Below, piece by piece: positions 8,204 through 17,748 of a DNA stretch of 64,000 bases. Below the pieces are notes generated by a model. That model searched no databases and was not told the origin of the DNA. It saw only the letters and a list, made by a program, of their open reading frames with translations. Made by a program: the position numbers and the translations under genes. How positions within the stretch are numbered: the stretch's first letter is position 1; every line of letters starts with the position of its first letter. This stretch comes from Bryobacterales bacterium (GTDB taxonomy: Bacteria > Acidobacteriota > Terriglobia > Bryobacterales > UBA6623), in NCBI GenBank assembly GCA_028819255.1, contig JAPPMB010000054.1:96471-160470 (forward strand), given 5' to 3'.

Positions 8204-10126
8204 ATGACTGCATTCCTAAAGAGCCAATTTCCAATTGTGATTCTGACGTTTGTGGGTCTGAGTGCGGCGTTTGGCAACGGGTCGAATCTTCGAGAGGAAG
8301 GATCCGAGGATCGCATGAAGATCTGTTCGGATCATCGAGTCTCGGCTCGGGCGATTCGCAACGCCGGCGACATTCAGGCGTTTGTCCGGTGCGCACACGA
8401 ATTCATGCTCAAGGCCGGGCCTGATGTCGCCCGCGCTGCTTTCCACGAAGAAGGGCTCTGGAGGCATGGTCCGTACTACGTGTTCGTCGATGAAATCGCC
8501 TCGGGCGGAGACGAGTCCAGGGCGTTCGTCTATCCGCCCGACCCATCCCGGGAAGGCAGGGTTTGGGGTCGGCTGGTCGACAGCATCGGCACCGATGTGA
8601 TCGCAGAGATGTCCCGAACATTGGCAGTCGTCGACGAGGGCTGGGGGTATTACGGTTTCCGACATCCGGCGACCGGAGAGGACGAGGCGAAGGCGTCGTA
8701 CTTCATCAAGACGGAATGGAAGGGCAATCCGGCCGCGATCGGAGCCGGGATCTACGCGCGCGACATGCGCGGCACTTGCGCAACCGACGATGTCACAGCC
8801 GCTGAGCTCGACTCCGCCCCAAGCCAGGACTCGCTCCGGGCGTTTGTGGAGTGCGCCGCGGAGCTGGTGGCTGCCAAGGGCTACTTCGCGATGGACGAAC
8901 TGCAGACGAGTTCGCGATGGAGCCATGGGTCCACCTACGTGTTCGTCCTGGACATGACCGGACACCAAGTGCTGAGCAGCAGCGGAGTGCGGGTCAGCGG
9001 TCGCTCGATCCATGAGTGGGGCGGTGCCGACAATCTCGTCACGAACTTCGGCGGTCGGGACCTCCTGGAGGTTGCCAACACGTTCGGCGAGGCGTTTCTG
9101 TACTACAGCGCCTACAACCCGACGAACTTTGCGGTCCAGGGGAAGGTCTCCATGCTCAAGCGGGTTGTTGCGCACGGCGTTCCGGTCCTGGTCGGCGCGG
9201 GATACTACCTGCCTCCCGGCGGAACCAGCGCGAGGCACAGCGTCCGGTGCGCCGACAACAACATCTCGGCAAGCGCCATCCGCAATTCCCGCGACATCGA
9301 GGCCTTCGTGAACTGCGCCTACGAACTCGTCATGAGGACAGGCCCCGACGCCGCCCGCAGGGCCTTCCACGAGGATGACCGGTGGAGCGAGGGTCCCTTC
9401 TACGTGTCTGTCAGCGGGATCGCTCCGACCGGAGATGGATCGATGTCATTCGTGTACCCGCCCGACCCATCCCTTGTGGGCTCGTATTGGGGTCCGCTGG
9501 CCGACCGCTTTGGGACGGACTTACTCGCCGAGGTATATCGGATTATGGAGCTCGTCGATGAGGGGTGGGTCTACTACAGCTTCCGCAACCCCGCGACGGG
9601 CAGGGAGGAACCGAAGTCCACGTACGCCCGGGTACTGGACTGGGAAGGGCACCGGGCGGTCATCGGAGCTGGGATCTACAGCCGAGATCTCCCGGGCACC
9701 TGCCGTGCGAGCGAGGTGAACGCAGCGATGCTCGAGGAAGATCCGAGTGACGCAAGGCTGCGGGAATTCGTCCGCTGCGCCGCGATTCAGGCGGAATCCA
9801 GCGGGTTCTTCGCCGGGCCAGTGCTCTCCAGCGGTCCGCGCTGGCTGGACGGATCGACGTACGTTTTCGGTGTGGATCCGGTCTCGGGAGCGGTGGAGTT
9901 CAGCGGCAGCCCAAGCAGCTTTGCAGTGTCGGGAAGGATTCCGGAGGTGCTTTTCGGGGGCCGGAATGTACTGAAGGCGGCTATGCCTTTCGGCAACTCC
10001 TACTGGTACTACAACTTTGCCGATCCCGCCACCGGCGAGGCTGAGGCCAAGATCTCGTTCGTCGTCCGCATTCTGATCAATGGGAAGCCTTTGCTGGTGG
10101 GCTCGGGATACGACCCGCACCGCTAA
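8204..10126 (+). CDS. Secreted protein with four tandem Cache-like domains (ABAB duplication)
   Basis: The 640-residue protein has a Sec signal peptide (about 1-24, ending SAAFG) and then four domains of about 145 residues: A 41-190, B 191-335, A' 349-500 and B' 501-640. Each shows the single-Cache pattern of a YVFV or YVSV strand, a G-T or G-R helix, Y-F-NPATG, a K-x-Y or K-x-SF strand and a closing GAGIY or GSGY. Cache domains are extracellular small-molecule sensors. Here no membrane anchor, HAMP, kinase or methyl-accepting domain follows, so it would be a free binding protein. Eight cysteines recur at matching places (C41/349, C63/371, C192/500, C217/524), which suggests disulfides. ATG 8204 gives the signal peptide; the frame is open further upstream but without coding character. 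Confidence 0.75.
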   Translation: MTAFLKSQFPIVILTFVGLSAAFGNGSNLREEGSEDRMKICSDHRVSARAIRNAGDIQAFVRCAHEFMLKAGPDVARAAFHEEGLWRHGPYYVFVDEIASGGDESRAFVYPPDPSREGRVWGRLVDSIGTDVIAEMSRTLAVVDEGWGYYGFRHPATGEDEAKASYFIKTEWKGNPAAIGAGIYARDMRGTCATDDVTAAELDSAPSQDSLRAFVECAAELVAAKGYFAMDELQTSSRWSHGSTYVFVLDMTGHQVLSSSGVRVSGRSIHEWGGADNLVTNFGGRDLLEVANTFGEAFLYYSAYNPTNFAVQGKVSMLKRVVAHGVPVLVGAGYYLPPGGTSARHSVRCADNNISASAIRNSRDIEAFVNCAYELVMRTGPDAARRAFHEDDRWSEGPFYVSVSGIAPTGDGSMSFVYPPDPSLVGSYWGPLADRFGTDLLAEVYRIMELVDEGWVYYSFRNPATGREEPKSTYARVLDWEGHRAVIGAGIYSRDLPGTCRASEVNAAMLEEDPSDARLREFVRCAAIQAESSGFFAGPVLSSGPRWLDGSTYVFGVDPVSGAVEFSGSPSSFAVSGRIPEVLFGGRNVLKAAMPFGNSYWYYNFADPATGEAEAKISFVVRILINGKPLLVGSGYDPHR

Positions 10127-10240
10127 TGCCGAGAAACATCTCGGGCCGCTGGTGCGGATCGGCCTCTGGGGCATGCAGCACCAATGGGGAACGGGACGCG
10201 ACCGCGGGGACTCCTGCGCCGACTCCTGCGAGAGCGTGTT
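9430..10240 (+). repeat. Arm 2 of the inverted duplication
   Basis: This is the direct counterpart of 7310-8118. It covers the 3' 680 bp of the multi-Cache gene and continues into the noncoding tail, where TGCCGA-AAACA, CTCGGGCCGC and GGGGCATGCAGC are shared with the other arm. Confidence 0.8.
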
Positions 10241-10450
10241 TGAGTCTTGATGATCCGTGTGGCGTGCGGAGGCGGAGCCGTGGCCGGTGCCCCCGGCCTC
10301 CGGGACTCCGGCACACGGCAGGAACCATCCTCTGACGCGCGCATTCGCGGGCACATCCGGCCCGTCCCCGCATGTTCGGCCCGGGCTTGTCGGTTGGTTT
10401 CGCGGGCCGGGGAGCTTGCCTTTCTTGCGCTGTGCGCATCTAATGTACTC
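10127..10450. other. Intergenic, first third duplicated
   Basis: The first 110 bp is the tail of the inverted duplication. The remainder is GC-rich with no credible gene, and presumably holds the promoter for the hydrolase at 10451. No clear -10/-35 pair is visible. Confidence 0.5.
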
Positions 10451-12493
10451 ATGCGCCGATTGCTTGCCCTAGTCTGCTGGGCACTCCTGGTGGGTTCTCA
10501 TGCATACGCCCGTGTGGTGACGGTGGAGGTCTCGAGTCGCGCGACAGTCGCTGACGGCAAGTCCTTTGGACTGGCCGGGCCCTACGAGAGGATTGCGGGC
10601 ACGTTCCGCTACGCGGTCGACCCGGATCTCCCGGCGAATCGCATCATCACCGACATCGTGCTGGCCCCACGCAACGCCGATGGCCATGTCGAGTTCTCGG
10701 CACCCTTCTTCATCCTCAAGCCAGCGGACATGGGGCGGTCCAACGGGACCGTACTGTACGAGGTCTCCAATCGTGGTCGGAAGGGCATGCTGGGCTTCTT
10801 CAACTTTGGCGCCTCGACCCTCGATCCCAAGACCGCAGCGCATCTTGGCGACGGGTACCTGATGGACGAGGGCTACACGCTGCTTTGGCTCGGATGGCAG
10901 TTCGATCCTCCGCTTCGGTCTGGGCTCCTGCGGCTCGACACACCGGCCGCGACGCAGGACGGAAAGCCGATACGAGGCCTTGTCCGCAGCGACTTCGTGG
11001 TCACGGACAGAACTCCCACCCATTCGCTGGCGGACCGCAGCCATGTGCCGTATCCGGTCGCCGACCCTCGAGCTCCGGAGAACGTTCTCACGGTCCGCGA
11101 CACCGCAGACGGAAAACGGCAGCTCATTGCGCGCGAGCGCTGGAGGTTCGCCCGGATGGAAAACGGCGAGCCCGTGCCCGACTCCGGGACGGTGTGGCTG
11201 GAAGGAGGCTTCGAGGCCAACAGAATCTATGAGGTCGTGTACCTCTCGGAGAATCCTCCGCTCGTGGGTCTCGGTCCGACCGCCGTGCGGGACGCCGTCT
11301 CGCACCTCAAGTACAGCGGCGCGGAGGCACTCGGGATCCCGGACGACGCCCTCGACCGAGGCATCGCATTCGGCATCTCCCAGAGTGGACGCTTCCTTCG
11401 GACATTCCTCTACTACGGCTTCAACGAGGACGAGCGGGGCAGGATCGCCTTCGACGGGGTGATGTCGCATGTTGCCGGCGGAGGGCGGGGAAGCTTCAAC
11501 CACCGTTTCGCCCAGCCGTCGCGCGACGCACATCCCTACATGAACTTCCTGCATCCGACGGACATCTTCCCGTTCACCGACCGGGCCCAGAGTGATCGGG
11601 AGACAGGGCGCGAAGACGGCATCCTGACCCACGCACTCAAGCGGGAGTTCTGGCCCAAGATCTTCTACACGAATTCGGCCTACGAGTACTGGGGACGGGC
11701 GGCGTCGCTGATCCACACCACGATTGACGGCAAGCGCGACATCGAGCTCTTCGACAACGTCCGCGTGTTCCTGTTTTCAGGCACGCAGCACGGACCGAGT
11801 TCGTTCCCGCCGAGGGTGTCGATCGGCCAGCAGAGGGCCAACCCGCTCGATTTCCGCTGGGCCATGCGCGCGCTGCTGCAGGCGATGAACCGCTGGGCGG
11901 CCGAGGGATCCGAGCCCCCGGCCAGCCGCTATCCGCGCATCGCCGATGCAACCCTCCTGCATCCCGAGAAGCTGGCGTTCCCCGAGATTCCCGGCGTCAG
12001 CACGTCGACGCGCGTCCACAGGGCCTATCGTGTGGAATATGGCCCCCGGTTCGTGACCGACGGAGTGATCACGCGTGAGCCTCCCGAGGTCGGGAATCCG
12101 TTCCCCATCCTTGTGGCGTCCGTCGACAGCGACGGCAACGAGGTGCCTGGCGTCCGGATGCCCGAGATCGAGGTCCCGCTGGCGACGTATACGGGCTGGA
12201 ATCTGTTCAATTCCCGGTCCGGTCCGACGGACGAGATTTCGAGCATGGTGGGTTCATACATCCCCTTTGCCAGGACCAGGGCCGAGCGCGAGGCCAAAGG
12301 GGATCCTCGCCCGTCCATCGAGGAGCGCTATCGGGGAAGGGACGAGTTTCTGGGGCGGGTCGCTGGAGCCGGACTCGACCTGGTCGAGGACGGGCTGCTC
12401 CTTGAGCGCGACCTCCCTGCGATCGTGCGCAATGCCTCGAGGCACTGGGACTACCTGATGGAGGACTCTCCGGGACCGGACGCCAGCCGCTGA
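10451..12493 (+). CDS. Exported alpha/beta-hydrolase domain protein (Abhydrolase_10 type)
   Basis: The 680-residue protein has a Sec signal peptide (MRRLLALVCWALLVGSHAYA) and the long alpha/beta-hydrolase family in which the nucleophile elbow is G-x-S-x-G, seen here as GISQSGRFLRTFLYYG. Other family landmarks are VLYEVSNRGRKG, EGYTLLWLGWQFDP, HLKYSGAEALGIP, HPTDIFPFTD and FLFSGTQHG, the last near the catalytic histidine. Members are periplasmic or secreted esterase-like enzymes of unknown substrate. ATG 10451 is chosen because it begins the signal peptide. The 3' end overlaps the convergent metallopeptidase-like gene by 43 bp. Confidence 0.8.
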   Translation: MRRLLALVCWALLVGSHAYARVVTVEVSSRATVADGKSFGLAGPYERIAGTFRYAVDPDLPANRIITDIVLAPRNADGHVEFSAPFFILKPADMGRSNGTVLYEVSNRGRKGMLGFFNFGASTLDPKTAAHLGDGYLMDEGYTLLWLGWQFDPPLRSGLLRLDTPAATQDGKPIRGLVRSDFVVTDRTPTHSLADRSHVPYPVADPRAPENVLTVRDTADGKRQLIARERWRFARMENGEPVPDSGTVWLEGGFEANRIYEVVYLSENPPLVGLGPTAVRDAVSHLKYSGAEALGIPDDALDRGIAFGISQSGRFLRTFLYYGFNEDERGRIAFDGVMSHVAGGGRGSFNHRFAQPSRDAHPYMNFLHPTDIFPFTDRAQSDRETGREDGILTHALKREFWPKIFYTNSAYEYWGRAASLIHTTIDGKRDIELFDNVRVFLFSGTQHGPSSFPPRVSIGQQRANPLDFRWAMRALLQAMNRWAAEGSEPPASRYPRIADATLLHPEKLAFPEIPGVSTSTRVHRAYRVEYGPRFVTDGVITREPPEVGNPFPILVASVDSDGNEVPGVRMPEIEVPLATYTGWNLFNSRSGPTDEISSMVGSYIPFARTRAEREAKGDPRPSIEERYRGRDEFLGRVAGAGLDLVEDGLLLERDLPAIVRNASRHWDYLMEDSPGPDASR

Positions 12494-13077
12494 CTCCCGA
12501 AACCTCCGTGCGCCATGGTGCGCGCTTCCGTGGAGTGCAGGTCGCGTGCCACGGTCCTGTCGTCCGCACGGCAGCGCGATGTCCGGCGAAACGGCCAGCG
12601 ATCCTTGGCGGCCAGCTCAAAGGGAGGCAGCACGGCGCGCATCAGGCCGATCCGGCAGTGGTGTGTCTGCTGGCCGAGAAAGTGAGAGGCCTCGTGTGCC
12701 GCAACGCGAGCGAGCGCCCTCCCGATTGCAGATGCGTTGTTCGGCTCGCCGATGTAGCGGACCAAGGGGCCGTGGAACACCTTGAGGATGGGCTGGACGC
12801 GGTCGCTTCTGCGGTAGGCCAGCCCTAGGACACCTTCAAGGCCGTCGGGCGCCTCGGCGCTGATGGTCAATCGCATTATTGGGACATCCGGTGCACACCC
12901 GTCGAATTCGATGCGAGCTACCTGCCGGCCCATCAGCAGCCGGATCTCCCGGACTACGGCACCGCGCACCGGCGAGGTCAGCAGGGAGCTGCCGTCTTCC
13001 ACACAAATCTGCCAAGTGTCCCCGGCAAGGCTCGGAACTGTCAGGACAACCAGCAAACCTGCGAGCGCCTTAACCAT
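12451..13077 (-). CDS. Small exported metallopeptidase-like protein with HExxH motif
   Basis: The 208-residue protein begins with a signal peptide (MVKALAGLLVVLTVPSLAGD). It carries the zinc-protease helix HEASHFLG at residues 128-135, followed by QQTHHC and GLMRA. In metzincins the third zinc ligand is the eleventh residue of HExxHxxGxxH. Here that residue is threonine and histidines follow at 139 and 140, as in a class of small acidobacterial proteins with a GLM or GIM turn just after. The turn methionine resembles the Met-turn of metzincins. Function is unknown; zinc binding is likely. A minus-strand TATGAT at 13092-13097 is a possible -10. The tail overlaps the convergent hydrolase gene. 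Confidence 0.6.
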   Translation of the reverse strand: MVKALAGLLVVLTVPSLAGDTWQICVEDGSSLLTSPVRGAVVREIRLLMGRQVARIEFDGCAPDVPIMRLTISAEAPDGLEGVLGLAYRRSDRVQPILKVFHGPLVRYIGEPNNASAIGRALARVAAHEASHFLGQQTHHCRIGLMRAVLPPFELAAKDRWPFRRTSRCRADDRTVARDLHSTEARTMAHGGFGSQRLASGPGESSIR

Positions 13078-13651
13078 TTCTTAACCTGGCTCATCATAGT
13101 GCAGCATGCGGGGAAGGTCAAGCAATCTCTGCGAGCCGATTAGAGCCCACTCCCGGGAATTGAGATCGGATGGGAAGATGCTGTCCGAACGGCAACGCTG
13201 AACCATCCGTCCCGAGGACGCCCGGAATGATCAGGGAATTCAGGAATACGAAGCCGGTCCGTATGCGAAGTCGCCGCAGACGATTCAGCCCGTTGTGTGC
13301 AGGCACGGCCTCGTGGCGCGTGCGGCACCCGAGTAAGAGGCCCGTGTGGGGGACGGCTGCTCCAGTTTCGTGGTCCGGCCTGCCGTGTGCCGAAGTTCAG
13401 CGGCAACTGCCCAGGTGCCGCTGACGGGGGAGCTGGCTCCAGCCTCCGGAGTTCCCAGGCCGAGCCGTTCGACCTTGAGCAATGCGGCAATCGCCCTGCT
13501 AGAGTGCCAGTAGGCGGCCCCCCAACTGACGGCAGCGAGCGGCCCGCCTGTTGAGGTGTCGAAGGCGCTTCCGTGACCTGCTGGGCCGGGAGGCAGCCTG
13601 CCCGGTCACGCGGAGGCTGCAATATAATCAGGGTCCGGAAAGGACCGGGGG
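13078..13651. other. Intergenic, 574 bp, no credible gene
   Basis: Frames here lack coding character. A TATAAT hexamer at 13623-13628, 24 bp before the TTG start of the ATPase gene, is a likely -10 element. I see no matching -35. Confidence 0.45.
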
Positions 13652-15211
13652 TTGAATTTCGCAAAGGTCAGGCGGCGCCTGCCGATTGGCATCCAGACGT
13701 TTCGCAAGCTCCGCGAAGACAACTGCCACTACGTGGACAAGACCGCGTTCGCCTTAAAGCTCGCGGAGGAGGGCACGCACTACTTCCTCTCCCGTCCAAG
13801 ACGCTTCGGCAAGAGCCTGTTCCTGGACACCTTGAAGGAGCTGTTCGAGGGAAGTAGGGGGTTGTTCGAGGGGCTGGAAGCCGGCGAGCGCTGGGACTGG
13901 TCGGTGCGCCACCCAGTCGTACGGCTTGCGTTTGCAAGGGGCAACTATGCCGAGCCGGGATATCTGAGGGTGAACCTAATGGCGCAGCTCGACAGGGTCG
14001 AGCGAAGGGCCGGTGCGCGATGTCGCCATGAGAGCGGTGCTGAACGCTTTGCCGAGCTACTCGAGGCACTCCATTCGGGGAGCGGCCAGCGGGTCGTCGT
14101 ACTGGTCGACGAGTATGACAAGCCCATTCTCGATGCCTTGGGCAAGCCGGACATCGCACGTGCCAACCGGGACTATTTGCGCGGTCTGTACTCCGTGATC
14201 AAGGATTGCGACGACCATGTGCGGTTCTGTTTCCTGACCGGCGTGAGCAGATTCTCGAAAGTGAGCCTCTTCTCGGGCCTGAACAATCTTGAGGACATCA
14301 CTCTGGATCCTCAGTTCTCCTCGATCTGCGGGTACACCGAGGACGATCTTGACACGGTGTTTGCGGCTGAGGTGGGAGGACTGGACAGGCGGCGGGTGCG
14401 CGAGTGGTACAACGGCTACAGTTGGGGCGGCGCGGAGAGGGTCTACAACCCCTTCGACGTCCTGTTGCTGCTCAAGCGCCGTACCTTCGAGCCTTGGTGG
14501 TACGAGACTGGGTCGCCGACGTTCCTGATCGACCGGCTTGCCGAGACAGGGATGCCCTGGCACGGCCTGGACGGGCTGGTCGCCTCCACGGAGCTGCTCT
14601 CGACATTCGATGTGGGCAATATCGCCCCAGAGGCGCTGCTGTTTCAGACGGGGTACCTGACGGTCCTGAAGAGGGGGGATCCGGACGAGGGACTCATCTA
14701 CCACTTGGGCTATCCGAACCGGGAGGTGCGACAGAGCCTGAACCGGGCGCTGCTGAACAACCTTATGGGAGCCGGGTGGCAGCGAGAGAGACAGAGGACG
14801 CGTCTGGTTCAGGTCCTGAGAGCGGGCGATCTGGGGGGCTTGGAAGATTTGCTGCGGGCGCTGCTGGCAGGCATCCCGCACCAGTGGCACGGCCGGAATC
14901 CGATGGGGGGCTACGAGGGCCATTACGCGAGTGTTCTTTACGCCCACTTCGCGGCCACGGGCGCGGAAGTGCGGGCGGAGGACAGCGGCAGCCGGGGCCG
15001 GTCCGATCTGTGCGTGCGAGCGTTCGGGCGGGCGTACGTGTTCGAATTCAAGATGGAGGGGCGGGGCGGACCCGAGAGGGCCATGGCGCAGTTGAAGGCG
15101 CGAGGCTATGCGGACAGGTACCGCGGTCTGGGGGAGCCCATCCACCTGGTCGCGGTGGAGTTTAGCGCCGAGACGCGCAATCTGACTCGGTTCGAGGCGG
15201 AGACGGCTTGA
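13652..15211 (+). CDS. AAA-ATPase-like / PD-(D/E)XK nuclease-superfamily protein
   Basis: The 519-residue protein is the common two-part family (AAA-ATPase_like plus PDDEXK_9). The N-terminal YVDKTAFALKL leads into a Walker A region of the form SRPRRFGKSLFLDTL, with Walker B as VVVLVDEYDKPI and a sensor-like FLTGVSRFSK. The C-terminal nuclease-like core has a D (GRSDLCVRA) and E-x-K (YVFEFKME). These proteins occur in many scattered copies in genomes and spread horizontally; their role is unproved, with defence or mobile-element links proposed. The start is TTG 13652 after a GGACCGGGGG purine-rich stretch. It stands alone, convergent with the aceE-like gene. Confidence 0.85.
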   Translation: MNFAKVRRRLPIGIQTFRKLREDNCHYVDKTAFALKLAEEGTHYFLSRPRRFGKSLFLDTLKELFEGSRGLFEGLEAGERWDWSVRHPVVRLAFARGNYAEPGYLRVNLMAQLDRVERRAGARCRHESGAERFAELLEALHSGSGQRVVVLVDEYDKPILDALGKPDIARANRDYLRGLYSVIKDCDDHVRFCFLTGVSRFSKVSLFSGLNNLEDITLDPQFSSICGYTEDDLDTVFAAEVGGLDRRRVREWYNGYSWGGAERVYNPFDVLLLLKRRTFEPWWYETGSPTFLIDRLAETGMPWHGLDGLVASTELLSTFDVGNIAPEALLFQTGYLTVLKRGDPDEGLIYHLGYPNREVRQSLNRALLNNLMGAGWQRERQRTRLVQVLRAGDLGGLEDLLRALLAGIPHQWHGRNPMGGYEGHYASVLYAHFAATGAEVRAEDSGSRGRSDLCVRAFGRAYVFEFKMEGRGGPERAMAQLKARGYADRYRGLGEPIHLVAVEFSAETRNLTRFEAETA

Positions 15212-15342
15212 GGAGGGCGGGCTCTGGCGGGGTCAGGCTCATCCCGACGCGCGGACATCGCGTGCGGTCGATCGGCTCAATCGGCAAACTACGCCCGTCG
15301 CCATCGGAAATCCTCCGAACCCAATGCGCGGCAGAGCGCGAA

Positions 15343-17748
15343 TCACAACAAAGCGGACTCGACAGCCTCGACGATTGCCGTCGTGGAGATACCGTAGTGC
15401 TCGTAGAGCTCCATGCGGCTGCCAGTTTGCCCGAACTCATCAACACCCAGACAGACCGTCCTCGTCCCGAACACGGAACCAAGGAACGCCAGGGTGTGGG
15501 AGTGGCCATCGATGACACTGACGATCGGGCAGTCTCGCTCGGATTCCGGAATGAGCCGTTCGAGGACCGATGTGGAGCGCGTTCGGGGATGCTTGGCACG
15601 AAGCCGGCTGGAATGCCTCCATCCGCGGTAGAGCAGGTCGGGACTGGTGGCATTCACCACATTTGCGAGCACCCCTCGCGCCTCCAGTTCCCGGCTCGCC
15701 GCAAGCGCCACCGGAACCATCACCCCGCAAGTGAATATGTTGGCGACGTTGCTGTCCTGGTCGTAGTCCGGATGATCCCTGTGATCGACGAGGCGGTAGC
15801 CGCCTCGCAGTACTGCTTGACGAAGTGCCGCTTGCTCGCGCGAGTTTGCGGGCATAGGGAATTGAGACTGGTCGATTGGAACGGTGGACAGTCTCAGATA
15901 GACGGAATTCCCGTGCTCTCGATCGAGAAGGTTGCGCAGTCCCGCCAGGAAGGCCCATTCCAGCTCCTGGCCGAAACAGGGTTCATAGTAGACCAAGTGC
16001 GGAAGTTCGGCGCCGATGGAAGGGGTGATCAGGGATTGATGAGCTCCGCCTTCCCTGCTGAGACTGATGCCCGACGGCGACCCGACGAATATGAACTTCG
16101 ATCCGCTGTAGAGACCGTACTTCAAAGCATCGAGGCCCCGGGAGACGAATGTGTCGTAGACCGTGCCGACCGGTAGCAGGCATTGACCGAGAGTCTCGCT
16201 GGACAGGCCCAGGGCCGTCAGCAGGAGAAAGAAGTCGTTCTCGGAGATGCCCAGTTCGATGTGCTGACCCTGCGGGGACTCCTCCCAGTTCAGCAACTGC
16301 CGGACTCCGACCTGCTTGAAGAAGTTGATTCGGGCTTGGGAGCTGTACACGCCCACCTTGTTGATCCAGGTGCCCAAGTTTGTCGAACTCGCCACGTCCG
16401 GCGAGGTCGTGACGACGCGAGCAGCGACATCCGGCCATCGCGCGAGTGCGGTCAGCAGCGAACCAAGGGACTGTTGCGTCGATCGGCGGCCCCGGTAGCG
16501 CGTACCGAGCGACTCGGGAATCGCATGCGGCGTGAGGGCGGGTGCCGGTGATGGCTTGCCGCCGCGAGCGATCCTCGCCTTGCAATCCTCGATCAGAGCC
16601 GCTTCATCGCTGCCCGGCGCAAAGCCTTCGAACGGCCGCCCATTGGGCACACGCAGCCGCTTGCGCAACGTTTCCATCTGGTTCGCCGTCAGGAGCATCG
16701 AGTGGTTGAGGGGATCGCCTGCCATGGGAAGGCCCCAGCCTTTGATCGTGTAGGCGATGATCACGACCGGCTTACCCCGGATCCGGGCTGCTCGGTCGAG
16801 AGCGTCCACGATCATTGCCAGGTCGTGACCGCCAAGGTCGCCCAAGAGCTGACGGACCTCCGAGGGGGGACAGTCGTCCAGAAGGTTGAGCAGCTCCCCA
16901 TCGACAGAGCCGTTCGAGTGCGCCAAGCGCTCCCGGATGGAGTTTCCGTCAGCAACCCGCAGTAGGCTCTGGTACTCGTTGTTTGTCATCGCGTCGATGC
17001 GCTCGCGGAGCCGCGCCCCGTTGGGGCGCTCGAAGTAGGCCTTCAGTCTCCGTCCGTACTTGACCTCGATGACCTCCCAATCATGGACCCGAAACAACTC
17101 CTCAAGCTTTTGTGCCGTCCCGCTGGGCACAACCCTGTCGAGGCTTTGACGGTTGAGGTCAACGATCCAAATCAGTCTGTCGAGGGCTCGCAGGTTTTCC
17201 TCACCGAGCGCCTCCCAGACGTTTCCCTCGTCGAGCTCCGCGTCGCCGAGCAGCGCGAAGAAGCGGTGCGAGCCCACGCCGCCGAAATGGTCTTGGACGT
17301 ATCGCGCCGTCAATGCGCCGAAATTCGGCGCCACGGCCCCAAGGCCGACGGAACCGGTCGAGTAGTCGACCGGATCACAGTCCTTGGTACGGCTTGGATA
17401 CGCCTGCAGACCCCGGTATGCGCGAAGTTGAGTGAGCTTCTCGGCCGGAAGATTGCCGAGCAGGAACTGGATTGCGTGAAAGACCGGCGAAGCATGCGGC
17501 TTCACGGCGACGAAGTCCCCTCCACGCAACTGGTGGAAGTACAGCGCCGTCATCAAGCTGACGATGGAAGCGGAGCTGGCCTGGTGGCCCCCGACCTTCA
17601 GACCGTCGGGGTTGTCCCGGATGTTGTTGGCGTAGTGAACGATCTGAGTGCTTAGCCACAGGACACGGTTCTGAATCGATTCCAGAATCTGGAGTTCGTG
17701 CGAACGGGAGCAAACTCCGGCGCTGCCCTGTCCGTCCCTGACCGTCAC
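15343..17748 (-). CDS. aceE: Stand-alone homodimeric-type pyruvate dehydrogenase E1 (AceE-like)
   Basis: The 801-residue protein resembles AceE (about 890 residues in E. coli). It has the HxASS segment (GGHQASSASIVSL), the TPP/Mg motif beginning GDAELDEG and ending DLNRQS about 30 residues later, and a transketolase-like C-terminal half (GISENDFFLLLTALG, LREGGAHQS-like SREGGAHQSL, GVDEFGQTGS). AceE decarboxylates pyruvate and acetylates the lipoyl group of E2. No E2 (aceF) or E3 (lpd) gene is in the window, so it either works with partners elsewhere or on a different 2-oxoacid. GTG 17748 is the likely start. Its length is about 90 residues short of the enteric enzyme. Confidence 0.75.
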   Translation of the reverse strand: MTVRDGQGSAGVCSRSHELQILESIQNRVLWLSTQIVHYANNIRDNPDGLKVGGHQASSASIVSLMTALYFHQLRGGDFVAVKPHASPVFHAIQFLLGNLPAEKLTQLRAYRGLQAYPSRTKDCDPVDYSTGSVGLGAVAPNFGALTARYVQDHFGGVGSHRFFALLGDAELDEGNVWEALGEENLRALDRLIWIVDLNRQSLDRVVPSGTAQKLEELFRVHDWEVIEVKYGRRLKAYFERPNGARLRERIDAMTNNEYQSLLRVADGNSIRERLAHSNGSVDGELLNLLDDCPPSEVRQLLGDLGGHDLAMIVDALDRAARIRGKPVVIIAYTIKGWGLPMAGDPLNHSMLLTANQMETLRKRLRVPNGRPFEGFAPGSDEAALIEDCKARIARGGKPSPAPALTPHAIPESLGTRYRGRRSTQQSLGSLLTALARWPDVAARVVTTSPDVASSTNLGTWINKVGVYSSQARINFFKQVGVRQLLNWEESPQGQHIELGISENDFFLLLTALGLSSETLGQCLLPVGTVYDTFVSRGLDALKYGLYSGSKFIFVGSPSGISLSREGGAHQSLITPSIGAELPHLVYYEPCFGQELEWAFLAGLRNLLDREHGNSVYLRLSTVPIDQSQFPMPANSREQAALRQAVLRGGYRLVDHRDHPDYDQDSNVANIFTCGVMVPVALAASRELEARGVLANVVNATSPDLLYRGWRHSSRLRAKHPRTRSTSVLERLIPESERDCPIVSVIDGHSHTLAFLGSVFGTRTVCLGVDEFGQTGSRMELYEHYGISTTAIVEAVESALL

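Noticed and set aside
13652..15211. Defence island around the AAA-ATPase/PD-(D/E)XK gene
   Set aside because: No restriction, CRISPR, toxin or other defence gene is adjacent; it stands alone.
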